This document shows positions 54,375-62,295 of a DNA stretch of 64,000 nucleotides, one piece after another. Within the stretch, counting starts at the first letter, position 1, and every line of letters begins with the position of its first letter. The notes beneath the pieces are model-generated. The model was not told the DNA's origin, did not search any database, and worked only from the letters and a program-made list of their open reading frames with translations. This DNA is from Dethiobacter sp. (GTDB lineage Bacteria; Bacillota; Dethiobacteria; Dethiobacterales; Dethiobacteraceae), in contig DYEY01000073.1 of the NCBI GenBank assembly GCA_020725465.1, forward strand, positions 1 through 64,000. Reading direction: 5' to 3'. The translations under genes were made by a program, and so were the position numbers.

Positions 54375-55400
54375 TTAAACGAAGTAGAGCATCTTACCGG
54401 CGGGGAAAATTTCAGCCAGCCGGTCTTTAAAGAATTCCTCCGCCTCTTTCATGTCAGCAGGCTGGTACAGGTACTTGCCGTACCCGAACTGGCCGAACTT
54501 AAAACGGCGTTCCTCTTCCGCCAAGGGCAGGCCGGATCCCGGGAAAATGGCGTTTATATTGCTCTTGCCCCGGAGGGTGAAGCGGTGTGTTATTATTTCA
54601 AAAGTCGGGCCTGTCCCCTCCGGCAACCCAATTTTAATATTTGACAGCAATTTCCCGTATGCCTCCTGCCAGCCGGGGAAAAGAAAAACCGGCGCCACCA
54701 GGAAACCGGCGGGATAACCGGCGCTTACAACCCTGCCGGCAGCGGTGAGTCTCTCTGCCAGTGCCGGCGTGTTGTGCTCAAAGCGGTCAATAATTTCCGG
54801 CAGGTTCACCGAAAACCTGATGGCAGTGTGCCCGTTGTGTGCCAGCCCGAGCAGTGAGTCCACCGCGGTAAACTTGGTCACAAACCGGAAACGCCCGGAC
54901 TCCTGCCTGGCAAAGAAAGACACCGCCTGTGCCAGGGCGCCGCTGTAACGCTCCAGCGGCAAAGGATCGGAAGTGGCGGCTCCCTCAAACGTCGTCAGGG
55001 CCGGGTGCCTCTCTGTAATGACCTTTCCTGCCGCCGCCAGTATCTCGTCTGTATTAACATAAAGCCGGACCACCGGCTGCCGCCCCAGGGTGGTGTGCAG
55101 ATAACAGTACTCACACATACCGGGACAACTGGTGGAAAACACCAGCTGGAAGTCAGCCGAAGGCCGGCAGGAGGCGAAGTCCAGGCTCCTCCGTACCCCC
55201 ACCACCAGTGTCCTTTTGGCCTCACGGAATTTTTCCGCCGCCGACCGGCCCGGCAGCCCCGTCACACGGTTGTGGCTGCCGATAATCTTTACCTCTTTGC
55301 CCTCGCCGGTGAAACGGTCATAGAGTTTACGTCCCAGGTAATAATCCAGGGCCTTTTCCTCAAAGAACACACGTACCGGTTCAAATTGGTGCCATGCCAA
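54375..55400 (-). CDS. splB: spore photoproduct lyase
   Basis: A 341-residue radical SAM DNA-repair enzyme that reverses the thymine dimer 5-thyminyl-5,6-dihydrothymine during germination. The radical SAM cysteines are STSCPGMCEYCYLHTTLG (CxxxCxxC); RVFFEEKALDYYLGRKLYDR is the typical N-terminus. Start TTG (55398-55400) has GAGGTG 7 nt upstream. That ribosome-binding site forms one arm of the hairpin that ends the upstream ABC operon, so folding may limit translation. Confidence 0.92.
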   Translation of the reverse strand: MAWHQFEPVRVFFEEKALDYYLGRKLYDRFTGEGKEVKIIGSHNRVTGLPGRSAAEKFREAKRTLVVGVRRSLDFASCRPSADFQLVFSTSCPGMCEYCYLHTTLGRQPVVRLYVNTDEILAAAGKVITERHPALTTFEGAATSDPLPLERYSGALAQAVSFFARQESGRFRFVTKFTAVDSLLGLAHNGHTAIRFSVNLPEIIDRFEHNTPALAERLTAAGRVVSAGYPAGFLVAPVFLFPGWQEAYGKLLSNIKIGLPEGTGPTFEIITHRFTLRGKSNINAIFPGSGLPLAEEERRFKFGQFGYGKYLYQPADMKEAEEFFKDRLAEIFPAGKMLYFV

Positions 55401-55404
55401 AAGA

Positions 55405-55441
55405 AAACACCTCGGCGTTAGTTTTCCCGCCGGAGGTGTTT
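55405..55441 (-). terminator. ABC-operon terminator containing the splB ribosome-binding site
   Basis: AACACCTC-C-GGCG pairs with CGCC-GAGGTGTT around a 10 nt loop, followed by TTCTTTT on the minus strand. GAGGTG in the 3' arm is also the Shine-Dalgarno sequence of splB. The plus strand also ends in T-rich sequence, so it may work in both directions. Confidence 0.75.
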
Positions 55442-55462
55442 TTCCTCCACCCGTAAATACCT

Positions 55463-56713
55463 TCAAATAAAACGCAGCGCTTCGGCCGGGTCCAGTTTGG
55501 CGGCCTGGCGGGCCGGTATGGCGGAGGCAATAAGACCGGTGACGGTCGCAAGCAAAACCGCAGCAATCAGCAGGTCTGCCCGCCACGGTGTGGCCAGCGG
55601 CATCCCTGCCAGCACCGGGCCGGCATAGCGGGCGGCGGTCATCCCTGCCAGGTACCCGGCAATACCGCCCACCAGGCTTAAAACAGCGCCTTCCATAAGC
55701 ACGATTTTGGTGATGTGGGACTGGCGGAAACCGATGGCGCGGAATATGCCGATCTCCCTGGTCCGTTCCCGGATAGCGGCGGACATGGTCAGTGCCACCA
55801 CCAGCATGCCCACCAGCAGGACCAGCACCGACACCGATACGCCGAAGCGGGTAAGCCGGAAAAGCATTTCGTCACGCCCCAGCACCACCTGCCGCAGGCT
55901 GGTCACTTCGGCATGGGGGAGAGCGTTCTTTAACTGACGGAGCAGTATTTCTTCCGGTCCCAGGCTGTAGTCAACCGATACTTCAATCAGTGTCACTTCA
56001 TCCGGCCGCCCGAGCAAGCTTTGCGCCGCCGAGAGGCTCATGAATACCTGGTTATCTTCCGGGGAACCGTTCTTCTCCAGCACGGCAAAAATGCCAAACT
56101 CCCGGTCATTAAAGGTAAGCGTATCCCCCTCGTGTTTTTCCAGCATCATGGCCACGTTGGCACCCAGCAGTACCTGGTCAGCGGTGATATTCAGCCTGGA
56201 CAGTTCTTCACGGGTAAGGTTCAGTTTTTCATAAGCCATATCTTTTCCGGCCGCCTGTTCCTCTTTTTCACCCATTTCGGGGCGTTCTCCGGAATGCAGG
56301 CGCAACCACGGCTTAAGAGCAAATTCGTCCGGCAGGTTGCTGCCGGAAATAATGAGATGGTGCTTACCGTGCTGAACCATTCCCAGTAGCTTGGGGGACA
56401 CCACCCTTACCATACCGGCCAGCGGTATCTGGTGTATTGCCTCGGCATCGGCTGTGGAAAGTTTCTCCACATCGAACAGCACCTCAGGGATAACAATACC
56501 ACCGTAGGAGAAGGTCAGCTCCCCGCTGTCCGGTTTTATTATAATATTGGCGCCGAACTCATTCATCTGGCGCGTCAATTCCGCTTTCATGGCCTCCACC
56601 ACGGCATTGACCGAAACAATGGTGCCTACACCGATGATTAGGCTGACCACCATCAGGGCAACCCTGGATTTGCGCCGGCGGAGGTTATTCAGTGCAATCT
56701 GGCAGAGTCGCAT
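55463..56713 (-). CDS. ABC transporter permease, MacB/FtsX type (third in operon)
   Basis: A 416-residue permease: TM1 near 15-38, a large extracytoplasmic MacB_PCD-like domain (about 40-280) and three C-terminal membrane segments (FtsX domain, including TREIGIFRAIGFRQSHI). It resembles its paralogue two genes away, so the pair probably forms a heterodimer around the ATPase. MacB-like exporters move peptides, lipoproteins or antibiotics; the substrate is not evident. Confidence 0.88.
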   Translation of the reverse strand: MRLCQIALNNLRRRKSRVALMVVSLIIGVGTIVSVNAVVEAMKAELTRQMNEFGANIIIKPDSGELTFSYGGIVIPEVLFDVEKLSTADAEAIHQIPLAGMVRVVSPKLLGMVQHGKHHLIISGSNLPDEFALKPWLRLHSGERPEMGEKEEQAAGKDMAYEKLNLTREELSRLNITADQVLLGANVAMMLEKHEGDTLTFNDREFGIFAVLEKNGSPEDNQVFMSLSAAQSLLGRPDEVTLIEVSVDYSLGPEEILLRQLKNALPHAEVTSLRQVVLGRDEMLFRLTRFGVSVSVLVLLVGMLVVALTMSAAIRERTREIGIFRAIGFRQSHITKIVLMEGAVLSLVGGIAGYLAGMTAARYAGPVLAGMPLATPWRADLLIAAVLLATVTGLIASAIPARQAAKLDPAEALRFI

Positions 56714-56726
56714 CTGTATCCCTCCG

Positions 56727-57446
56727 TCAGCATCTTTTTCCCGCTGTGCGCAGTTTCAGAACATCGGCGGAATTATCAGCCAGCCTTCCATCCTGCATCA
56801 GGATGGTCCTATCCATATAACGGGTGTTTTCGGGGTTATGGGTTACCATGACCACGGTAAGCCCCTCACGGTTAAGTCCGGTGAACAACTCCATAATTTC
56901 CTCGCCGGTGCGCGAATCCAGGCTGCCGGTGGGTTCGTCGGCCAGGACCAGGGGCGGTTCATTGACAATGGCACGGGCGATGGCTACCCGTTCCTGTTCC
57001 CCTCCGGACAACTGGCTCGGCAGCCGGTTCATCTTGCCGGCCAGGCCTACACGGCAAAGAACCTTTTCGGCCATTTCCCGCTTTTTGCGTCCGGAGTAGC
57101 CGGTGGTTGTCAGCGGCAGCATCACATTTTCCTGCGCTGTCAGGTATGGTATCAACTGGAACTGCTGAAAGACAAAACCCAGGTATTCACGGCGGAAATC
57201 AGCTCTTTTCTCCTGGGAAAGAGCATACAGGTCGATGCCGTCTATCTCAATCCGTCCGGAAGACGGCGGGTTCAGCCCGCCGATAATGCTAAGCAGGGTA
57301 CTTTTGCCGGACCCTGACTGGCCCATCACCGCCACCGATTCGCCACGGTTAATGTCCAGGGAAACGCCGCGCAGGGCCTGGACTTCATCGTTTCCGGATT
57401 TATAGGTCTTGGTCAGTTCTTTCATCGTGATTAATACTTCTGTCAT
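56727..57446 (-). CDS. ABC transporter ATP-binding protein, MacB/LolD type
   Basis: A 239-residue nucleotide-binding subunit. Walker A GQSGSGKST, signature LSGGEQERVAIARAI, Walker B PLVLADEPTGSLD and the H-loop VTHNPENTRYMD are intact. It lies between the two permease genes with gaps of about 14 bp. Confidence 0.94.
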   Translation of the reverse strand: MTEVLITMKELTKTYKSGNDEVQALRGVSLDINRGESVAVMGQSGSGKSTLLSIIGGLNPPSSGRIEIDGIDLYALSQEKRADFRREYLGFVFQQFQLIPYLTAQENVMLPLTTTGYSGRKKREMAEKVLCRVGLAGKMNRLPSQLSGGEQERVAIARAIVNEPPLVLADEPTGSLDSRTGEEIMELFTGLNREGLTVVMVTHNPENTRYMDRTILMQDGRLADNSADVLKLRTAGKRC

Positions 57447-57460
57447 TGCATTTAACCTCC

Positions 57461-58672
57461 TCAGATAAAACGAAGAGCTTCCACCGGGTCAAGCCTGGCT
57501 GCTTTCAGGGCCGGGTAAGCGGCGGCTGCCGCCGCCAGACCCGACGAAAGCACCATCGACGGAACCAGCAGGCCGCCTTGCCAGGGTACGGCAACCTGCA
57601 TCTGGGCCAGATACGGTCCAGCCAATTGCGCCGTCAGACCACCGGCCAAAAAGCCGGCCAGACCGGCCGGAATGCTGACCAGGATTGCTTCCAGCACAAT
57701 AATGGCCGAAACATGGGCGCGCCTGAAGCCCACCGCCCTGAAAATACCGATTTCCCTGGTCCTTTCATGCACCGAGGCCAGCATGGTGGTCAGCACCGCC
57801 AGGGCGGCTACAGCCAGCACCACTCCGGAGAGCGCAAACCCTAAAGAAGAGAAGCTGTCGATGGTTTCTTCACGCAGCAGGGCCGCCTGGCGCAGGGCGG
57901 TGGTCCTGCCGCCCGGTATGGCAGCGTTCAGCTGCGCCACAATTTCTTCCACAGGACAGAAATTACAGTAAGCAGAGAGTTCAATCAGGGAGAACTCGCC
58001 GGAGCGGCCAAGCAGCTCCTGGGTTACCGCCAGGTTGGCAAAGATAAGGCCGTCTTCCTGTGAGCCGGTTTCATTCAGCACACCAAAAACAGTAAATTCC
58101 CTTTCACCCATGACAACCGTGTCTCCCGCCTTCCGCCCCAGGGCACGTGACGCCGCTGAACCCAGCAGCACCTGGTCCTCCGGGATCTCCAGGAGCGCCA
58201 GGTCACCCGGTTTCTGGCCGGAGGCCAGACCGGCCTGCTCCCGCAAGGTGAACCAGCGCTTCATGGTGAACTCCCGCCTGGTATCAACCCCCACCAGGAG
58301 CGCCCTCCGGCCATCGGCAACCACCGCGCCCACCAGCTTGGGCGAGATGATATTAACGCTGTTCCGGTCCGCAATGGTGTCAATTCTGGCTAAATCCTCT
58401 TCAGTCAGCCGCTGGATGTCAAACGTTATGCCTGACACATGGGTCCCGGCGTAAGTCAGCTCCATACCTTCCCACCGGGGCACAATCACTATATTGGCAC
58501 CGAACTCATCAATCCGGTCACCCAACTCCAGGCGCATGGCCTGAACGATACTAAAGAGCGCCACCACCGTGGCCACACCGACCGCCAGGCCCACCGCCAG
58601 GAAAAGAGCTTTTATCTTGCGGCGTTTTAAGTTGCTTAAGGCTATGCTGTAAATGGTCATTTGAGCGCTCAC
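57461..58672 (-). CDS. ABC transporter permease, MacB/FtsX type (second in operon)
   Basis: A 403-residue permease with the same layout as its paralogue: an N-terminal membrane segment, large extracytoplasmic domain and three C-terminal segments (TREIGIFRAVGFRRAHVSAI). The annotated GTG 58672 is only 3 nt from GGAGG; ATG 58660, 15 nt away, is the alternative. A CPVEE stretch in the soluble part includes two cysteines near YCNFC that the paralogue lacks, a possible disulfide or metal site. Confidence 0.88.
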   Translation of the reverse strand: MSAQMTIYSIALSNLKRRKIKALFLAVGLAVGVATVVALFSIVQAMRLELGDRIDEFGANIVIVPRWEGMELTYAGTHVSGITFDIQRLTEEDLARIDTIADRNSVNIISPKLVGAVVADGRRALLVGVDTRREFTMKRWFTLREQAGLASGQKPGDLALLEIPEDQVLLGSAASRALGRKAGDTVVMGEREFTVFGVLNETGSQEDGLIFANLAVTQELLGRSGEFSLIELSAYCNFCPVEEIVAQLNAAIPGGRTTALRQAALLREETIDSFSSLGFALSGVVLAVAALAVLTTMLASVHERTREIGIFRAVGFRRAHVSAIIVLEAILVSIPAGLAGFLAGGLTAQLAGPYLAQMQVAVPWQGGLLVPSMVLSSGLAAAAAAYPALKAARLDPVEALRFI

Positions 58673-58695
58673 CCGCCTCCTTTTTCTCCGGTTTT

Positions 58696-58839
58696 TTATA
58701 GGGCGCGGATATGCCAGTTCAAAACCTCTGCCTGGTCTATTATAATCATTCCGTCTGCGGCCACCGCGCTCAGAATAAGCGGCAGCCTGCTCTTTTGCGT
58801 CCGGACAAATTGTTGTTTTTTGCTGTAAGTTTTACTCAT
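58696..58839 (-). CDS. 47-residue leader ORF of the ABC operon, function unknown
   Basis: An ORF too short for standard calls, read from the minus strand. It encodes a basic, Gln/Lys-rich N-terminus (MSKTYSKKQQFVRTQKSR) and then LPLILSAVAADGMIIIDQAE, a mildly hydrophobic stretch, ending VLNWHIRAL. GGAGG lies 12 nt before this ATG, and a GTG at 58845 is 6 nt away and in frame (49 residues). The promoter and repressor dyad lie directly upstream and the permease starts 24 bp after the stop, so it is the first gene of the operon. I recognise no family. It could be a small structural subunit, substrate peptide or leader peptide. Confidence 0.6.
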   Translation of the reverse strand: MSKTYSKKQQFVRTQKSRLPLILSAVAADGMIIIDQAEVLNWHIRAL

Positions 58840-58864
58840 AGTCACGGTAGTCCTCCTCACCTTC

Positions 58865-58881
58865 TACTAAAGTACGTAGTA
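58865..58881. promoter_or_regulatory. predicted BlaI-type operator of the ABC operon
   Basis: TACTA-AAGTACG-TAGTA, a 5-7-5 dyad just downstream of the -10 box. The same TACTA-N7-TAGTA dyad occurs before the repressor gene at 59496-59512. Confidence 0.65.
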
Positions 58882-58890
58882 GCTGTATTC

Positions 58891-58919
58891 ATTATAAAGC
58901 TATATGAAAACTATTACAA
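58891..58919 (-). promoter_or_regulatory. promoter of the ABC operon
   Basis: TTGTAA, a 17 bp spacer and a perfect TATAAT on the minus strand; transcription should start at about 58884, next to the dyad. Confidence 0.8.
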
Positions 58920-58943
58920 TAACCCAAACATGAACTTTTTGTG

Positions 58944-58966
58944 AATTAAAAAAGGCCTTGCGGCCT
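58944..58966 (-). terminator. intrinsic terminator after the BlaI-type gene
   Basis: AGGCC-GCAA-GGCCT followed by TTTTTAATT on the minus strand. Confidence 0.85.
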
Positions 58967-59006
58967 GGCATATCATGAAAATCAAATATTAGAGAGAAAG
59001 TGCAGG

Positions 59007-59450
59007 TCACTCAGACTCATTACTATCACCATTTTTCCGGCGGGCGGCCAGAATTTTTTCCAGTTTTGCAATAGTGGCCAGGTCTTCCCCCTGAACACGG
59101 CTGACAAAATGGGCCAGGGTGGCATCGGCGAAATCCGTAAGGAGGCTGTCAACCACTTCCCCTACCATGCTCTCGGTGAACTCCCCGCGGGACATGGTCG
59201 GCTCAAAGTAAGATACATTTCCCCTTTTGGTTTTTTTTAAAATTTCTTTTCCGGCCAGCCTGCCCATGATGGTCATTACAGTGGTATAAGCAATTTTACG
59301 GTGACAGGCGATTTCCTCGTACACGTCACGGACAGAGACCTCACATGCTTTATCCCAGATAACATCCATTACCTGGCTTTCCAGGTTGCCAAGCATCCTG
59401 CCAATGCCCCTCATGCCGGGCCGGAAATCAAAAGAAAATCTTTTTTTCAT
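59007..59450 (-). CDS. BlaI/MecI/CopY family transcriptional repressor
   Basis: A 147-residue winged-helix regulator of the penicillinase-repressor family. ESQVMDVIWDKACEVSVRDV and AYTTVMTIMGRLAGKEIL form the DNA-binding part; the C-terminal half should dimerise. BlaI and MecI are normally released by a BlaR1/MecR1 membrane protease, but none is in the window, so the inducer is unknown. ATG 59450 has GGAGG 9 nt upstream; a longer frame to 59507 would run across the promoter and is rejected. The downstream ABC operon shares the predicted operator. Confidence 0.9.
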   Translation of the reverse strand: MKKRFSFDFRPGMRGIGRMLGNLESQVMDVIWDKACEVSVRDVYEEIACHRKIAYTTVMTIMGRLAGKEILKKTKRGNVSYFEPTMSRGEFTESMVGEVVDSLLTDFADATLAHFVSRVQGEDLATIAKLEKILAARRKNGDSNESE

Positions 59451-59478
59451 GGCATAATTCCTCCCGGAGTACAGGATA

Positions 59479-59507
59479 ATTATACCCCAGGTTTCTACTA
59501 CAGGCAA
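59479..59507 (-). promoter_or_regulatory. promoter of the BlaI-type gene
   Basis: TTGCCT, a 17 bp spacer and TATAAT on the minus strand. The TACTA-N7-TAGTA dyad covers the -35 box. Confidence 0.75.
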
Positions 59508-59512
59508 TAGTA
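59496..59512. promoter_or_regulatory. predicted autoregulatory BlaI-type operator
   Basis: TACTA-CAGGCAA-TAGTA overlapping the -35 box, in the position for repression. TACTACA is close to the TACA/TGTA half-sites known for BlaI/MecI/CopY repressors. Confidence 0.65.
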
Positions 59513-59515
59513 CAG

Positions 59516-59980
59516 TTAAGGAATTGCGCCGATCTCCGCCAGGACAGAGTTAACCAAAAGCGGCAGGGCTTCCCGTACCGGTGCTGACAGTCCCACCCTG
59601 AAGGTGGAGCGTTCTGTCACCTCCATGGCAAACAAAACCACCTCTTTGGGTAGCCTGTCCCCGCAGATCCGGCTGCCGCGTTCAAACACCGGCAGCAGAT
59701 TAAAGCCGTGAATAGCTTTGGCCAAGACCGCCCTGGCCTCATTTTCACCCGCCAGACAAAACCTTTCAAAATAGCCCGCCGGCCTGCCTGAGGCCATGGC
59801 ATCAATAATAATCAGCTTATGTGGCCCGCAGATCAGCTCGTGCAGAAGCAGGCCCGGCCGGCGCAGCTCCATTATGCTCACACCGGAGGGGAGCTTCAGC
59901 TTTTTCAGTTCTCTTACCGCGTGTATGCCCAGACCCTCATCATAGGCCAGCAGGTTTCCGCAACCCAAAATCCTCACCAT
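59516..59980 (-). CDS. hydrogenase maturation protease (HyaD/HybD-HycI family)
   Basis: A 154-residue endopeptidase-like protein of the family that trims the C-terminus of [NiFe]-hydrogenase large subunits. ILGCGNLLAYDEGLGIHAVR has the family acid (DEG), and IIIDAMASG the second metal ligand; the later His motif is weak. ATG 59980 follows GGGG by 6 nt. No hydrogenase structural or hyp gene is in the window. It sits between pyrE and the BlaI-type gene, with 75 AT-rich bases upstream. Confidence 0.82.
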   Translation of the reverse strand: MVRILGCGNLLAYDEGLGIHAVRELKKLKLPSGVSIMELRRPGLLLHELICGPHKLIIIDAMASGRPAGYFERFCLAGENEARAVLAKAIHGFNLLPVFERGSRICGDRLPKEVVLFAMEVTERSTFRVGLSAPVREALPLLVNSVLAEIGAIP

Positions 59981-60070
59981 AAAGTACCCCGCCATAAGTT
60001 TATATTCCTCTAAATATTCGCGGCAGAGAAAAAAACTCCTGTATATTTTCAGAATATTTAAAAATTTAAA

Positions 60071-60646
60071 TTATCTGCGGCTGCCCGGCTTGACTGCGGC
60101 CAGACCCTGACGGCAGAGAGGGCAGTCTTCGGGGCCATAAGATTCCACCTCAATCTTAAGAAGGGAGTAAAAAGGCACGCCAAAATCCACCCGCCCGCCG
60201 CTGCGGTCCACAATTGAACCCACTCCCGCCACAACAGCCCCCCGGCCGGTGAGGAGCTCAATCACTTCTTTGACCGACCCTCCGGTAGTAACCACATCCT
60301 CCAAAACCAGTGCCCGTTCGCCCGGGCTTACCATAAAGCCACGCCGCAGCGCCATTGTACCGCCCTTGTCCCTCTCGGTAAAGAAGCCGCGGACTCCCAG
60401 GGCCCTGGCGGTCTCGTAAGCCACTATCACTCCGCCCAGGGCCGGTCCCACACAAAGGTCAATCTTATCTTTGGCAAATTTGCCGGCCAGCTCCTGGCAC
60501 AGCTCCGCAGCAAAACCGGGGTGTTGCAGGACACGGGCACACTGCAGGTAGCGCCCGCTGTGGCGTCCGGAGGTAAGAAGGAAGTGTCCCTCCAGCAAAA
60601 CACCGGTTTCCCTGAATATCTCCAAAACTCTCTCTTCACTTAACAT
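60071..60646 (-). CDS. pyrE: orotate phosphoribosyltransferase
   Basis: A 191-residue enzyme forming OMP from orotate and PRPP. The PRPP-binding motif is ALVLEDVVTTGGSVKEVIEL; FLLTSGRHSGRYLQCARVLQ and GPALGGVIVAYETARALG precede it. The C-terminal CPLCRQG suggests a small metal site seen in clostridial relatives. ATG 60646 has GGAGGG 8 nt upstream, preferred to 60667. It overlaps the pyrF stop by 11 bp. Confidence 0.95.
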   Translation of the reverse strand: MLSEERVLEIFRETGVLLEGHFLLTSGRHSGRYLQCARVLQHPGFAAELCQELAGKFAKDKIDLCVGPALGGVIVAYETARALGVRGFFTERDKGGTMALRRGFMVSPGERALVLEDVVTTGGSVKEVIELLTGRGAVVAGVGSIVDRSGGRVDFGVPFYSLLKIEVESYGPEDCPLCRQGLAAVKPGSRR

Positions 60647-61364
60647 CTGTGCTTCCCTCCGCTTCACTTATCAACCTGGCCAGCGCCAAACGCGGGTCGG
60701 CGGCAGCTGTGACCGGCCGCCCCACCACCACGAAGTCGGCACCAAGAGCCAGGGCCTGGGCTGGTGTGACTATACGCTCCTGGTCATTCTGCTTGGACCA
60801 GGCCGGCCGCACACCCGGGGTAACAATTACAAATTCCGGGCCGCAGGCACGGCGAATCCATGGTATCTCCCTGGCCGAAGCCACCACCCCGTCCAGTCCG
60901 GCCTCCCGGCAAAGCAAAGCCAGCGCCGCCACCTGTTCAGGGAGCGGTCGGGAAACGCCCAATTCCGCCCGCAGCTCCCCCTCTGACAAGGAGGTGAGGA
61001 CCGTTACCCCCACAATGAGAGGGGCAGCAACACCGAGGGCCCTGGCCCGGGCCCGGGCGGCGCCAGCCGCTTCGCTTAACATTTTCTTGCCGCCGGCGGC
61101 ATGCAGGTTGAACATGAAAGCGCCAAGACCGGCCACTGCTTCGGAAGCCCGGGCCGCCGTATTGGGAATATCGTGAAATTTTAGGTCCAGAAAAACCCGG
61201 GCGCCGGCACCGGTCAGGCGGCGGACAATGGCCGGTCCCGCGTTGTTGTAGAGCTGGAGCCCAACTTTGTACATCCCGGTCAGGCCCGACAGCTCTTTTA
61301 CCAGGCCCAGCGCCTCTTCTTCCGTGTCCACATCAAGGGCAATAATCAGTTTTTCCCGCACCAT
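60636..61364 (-). CDS. pyrF: orotidine 5'-phosphate decarboxylase
   Basis: A 242-residue decarboxylase, last step to UMP. The catalytic motif VFLDLKFHDIPNT holds the Asp-Lys-Asp residues; IIALDVDTEEEAL opens the barrel and VVGRPVTAAADP closes the phosphate site. ATG 61364 follows GGGTGG. It overlaps pyrD by 32 bp. Confidence 0.95.
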   Translation of the reverse strand: MVREKLIIALDVDTEEEALGLVKELSGLTGMYKVGLQLYNNAGPAIVRRLTGAGARVFLDLKFHDIPNTAARASEAVAGLGAFMFNLHAAGGKKMLSEAAGAARARARALGVAAPLIVGVTVLTSLSEGELRAELGVSRPLPEQVAALALLCREAGLDGVVASAREIPWIRRACGPEFVIVTPGVRPAWSKQNDQERIVTPAQALALGADFVVVGRPVTAAADPRLALARLISEAEGSTDVK

Positions 61365-62295
61365 GTTCACCACCCGGCCGTTCTTTTTTGGCTAACCCTA
61401 CAATTTCAGTTACGGAGGCAAACCCGTTGTGTCGCAGGTAACCGGCTATGCCATCGATCACTTCGGGACAAGCATAAGGGTTGCGGAAATTGGCGGTACC
61501 GATGGCCACTGCGGTAGCCCCGGCCAGCATAAATTCCACTGCGTCATCAGCATTACTGATACCGCCAAGGCCTATCACCGGTACCTCCACCGCCGAAGTT
61601 ACCTGCCACACCATGCGCAGCGCCACCGGCTTTACCGCCGGCCCGGAGAGGCCGCCGGTCAGGTTGGCCAGAACCGGGCGCCGTGTTTTTATGTCAATGG
61701 CCATCCCGAGCAGAGTGTTAATCAGGGAGAGGGCATCAGCGCCCGCCTCCGCGGCGGCACGGGCAATGGCGACAATGTCTGTGACATTGGGAGACAGCTT
61801 AACGATCAGGGTCCTGTCGGTCAAAGCCCTGACCTTTTTCACCAGTGCCGCTGTTGTTTCCGGCCGGGTGCCAAAGGCCATACCCCCGGACGCCACGTTG
61901 GGGCAGGAGACGTTAAGCTCATAGGCACTGGCTGTACTCTCCGTTTCCAGTATCCGGACCGCCCGGCAGTAGTCTTCGGTGCTGTGGCCGGCCACGTTGA
62001 CAATGACGGGGATGCCAAGAGCGCCCAGTTTATTTATTTTTGCCGCGGCGGCAACCGCACCGGGATTCTGCAGGCCGATGGCATTTAACAGCCCGGCCGG
62101 CGTTTCGGCCAGGCGGACAGGAGGATTGCCTGGGCAGGGGTCCGCGGTGGTGCCCTTGACAACAATGGCGCCCAGCCGGGAGAGATCATAGTAAGGCGCG
62201 TACTCTTCACCATAACCGAAGCAGCCGGAAGCCGGCATAACCGGGTTTTTAAGCTTAAGCCGGCCAATCTGCACGCTCAGGTCTACCGCGTTCAC
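61333..62295 (-). CDS. pyrD: dihydroorotate dehydrogenase, class 1B catalytic subunit
   Basis: A 320-residue FMN enzyme of the NAD-dependent type. LKNPVMPASGCFGYGEEYAP, the Cys-containing ELNVSCPNVASGG and the FMN-phosphate loop IGLGGISNADDA are visible. It works as a heterotetramer with PyrK. Start GTG 62295 has GGAGGTGATACT immediately upstream and agrees with family N-termini. The C-terminal tail of about 15 residues is extra. Confidence 0.95.
   Translation of the reverse strand: MNAVDLSVQIGRLKLKNPVMPASGCFGYGEEYAPYYDLSRLGAIVVKGTTADPCPGNPPVRLAETPAGLLNAIGLQNPGAVAAAAKINKLGALGIPVIVNVAGHSTEDYCRAVRILETESTASAYELNVSCPNVASGGMAFGTRPETTAALVKKVRALTDRTLIVKLSPNVTDIVAIARAAAEAGADALSLINTLLGMAIDIKTRRPVLANLTGGLSGPAVKPVALRMVWQVTSAVEVPVIGLGGISNADDAVEFMLAGATAVAIGTANFRNPYACPEVIDGIAGYLRHNGFASVTEIVGLAKKERPGGEHGAGKTDYCP

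Noticed and set aside
55401-55586. N-terminal extension of splB
   Set aside because: It would translate the terminator hairpin and the end of the permease gene; family similarity begins at the TTG.
58711-58944. Plus-strand frame of 77 codons between the ABC operon and the repressor
   Set aside because: It opposes the better-supported 47-residue minus-strand ORF and crosses the promoter and operator; no ribosome-binding site.
59451-59507. N-terminal extension of the BlaI-type repressor
   Set aside because: It would overlap the -10 box and predicted operator; the ATG at 59450 has a good ribosome-binding site.
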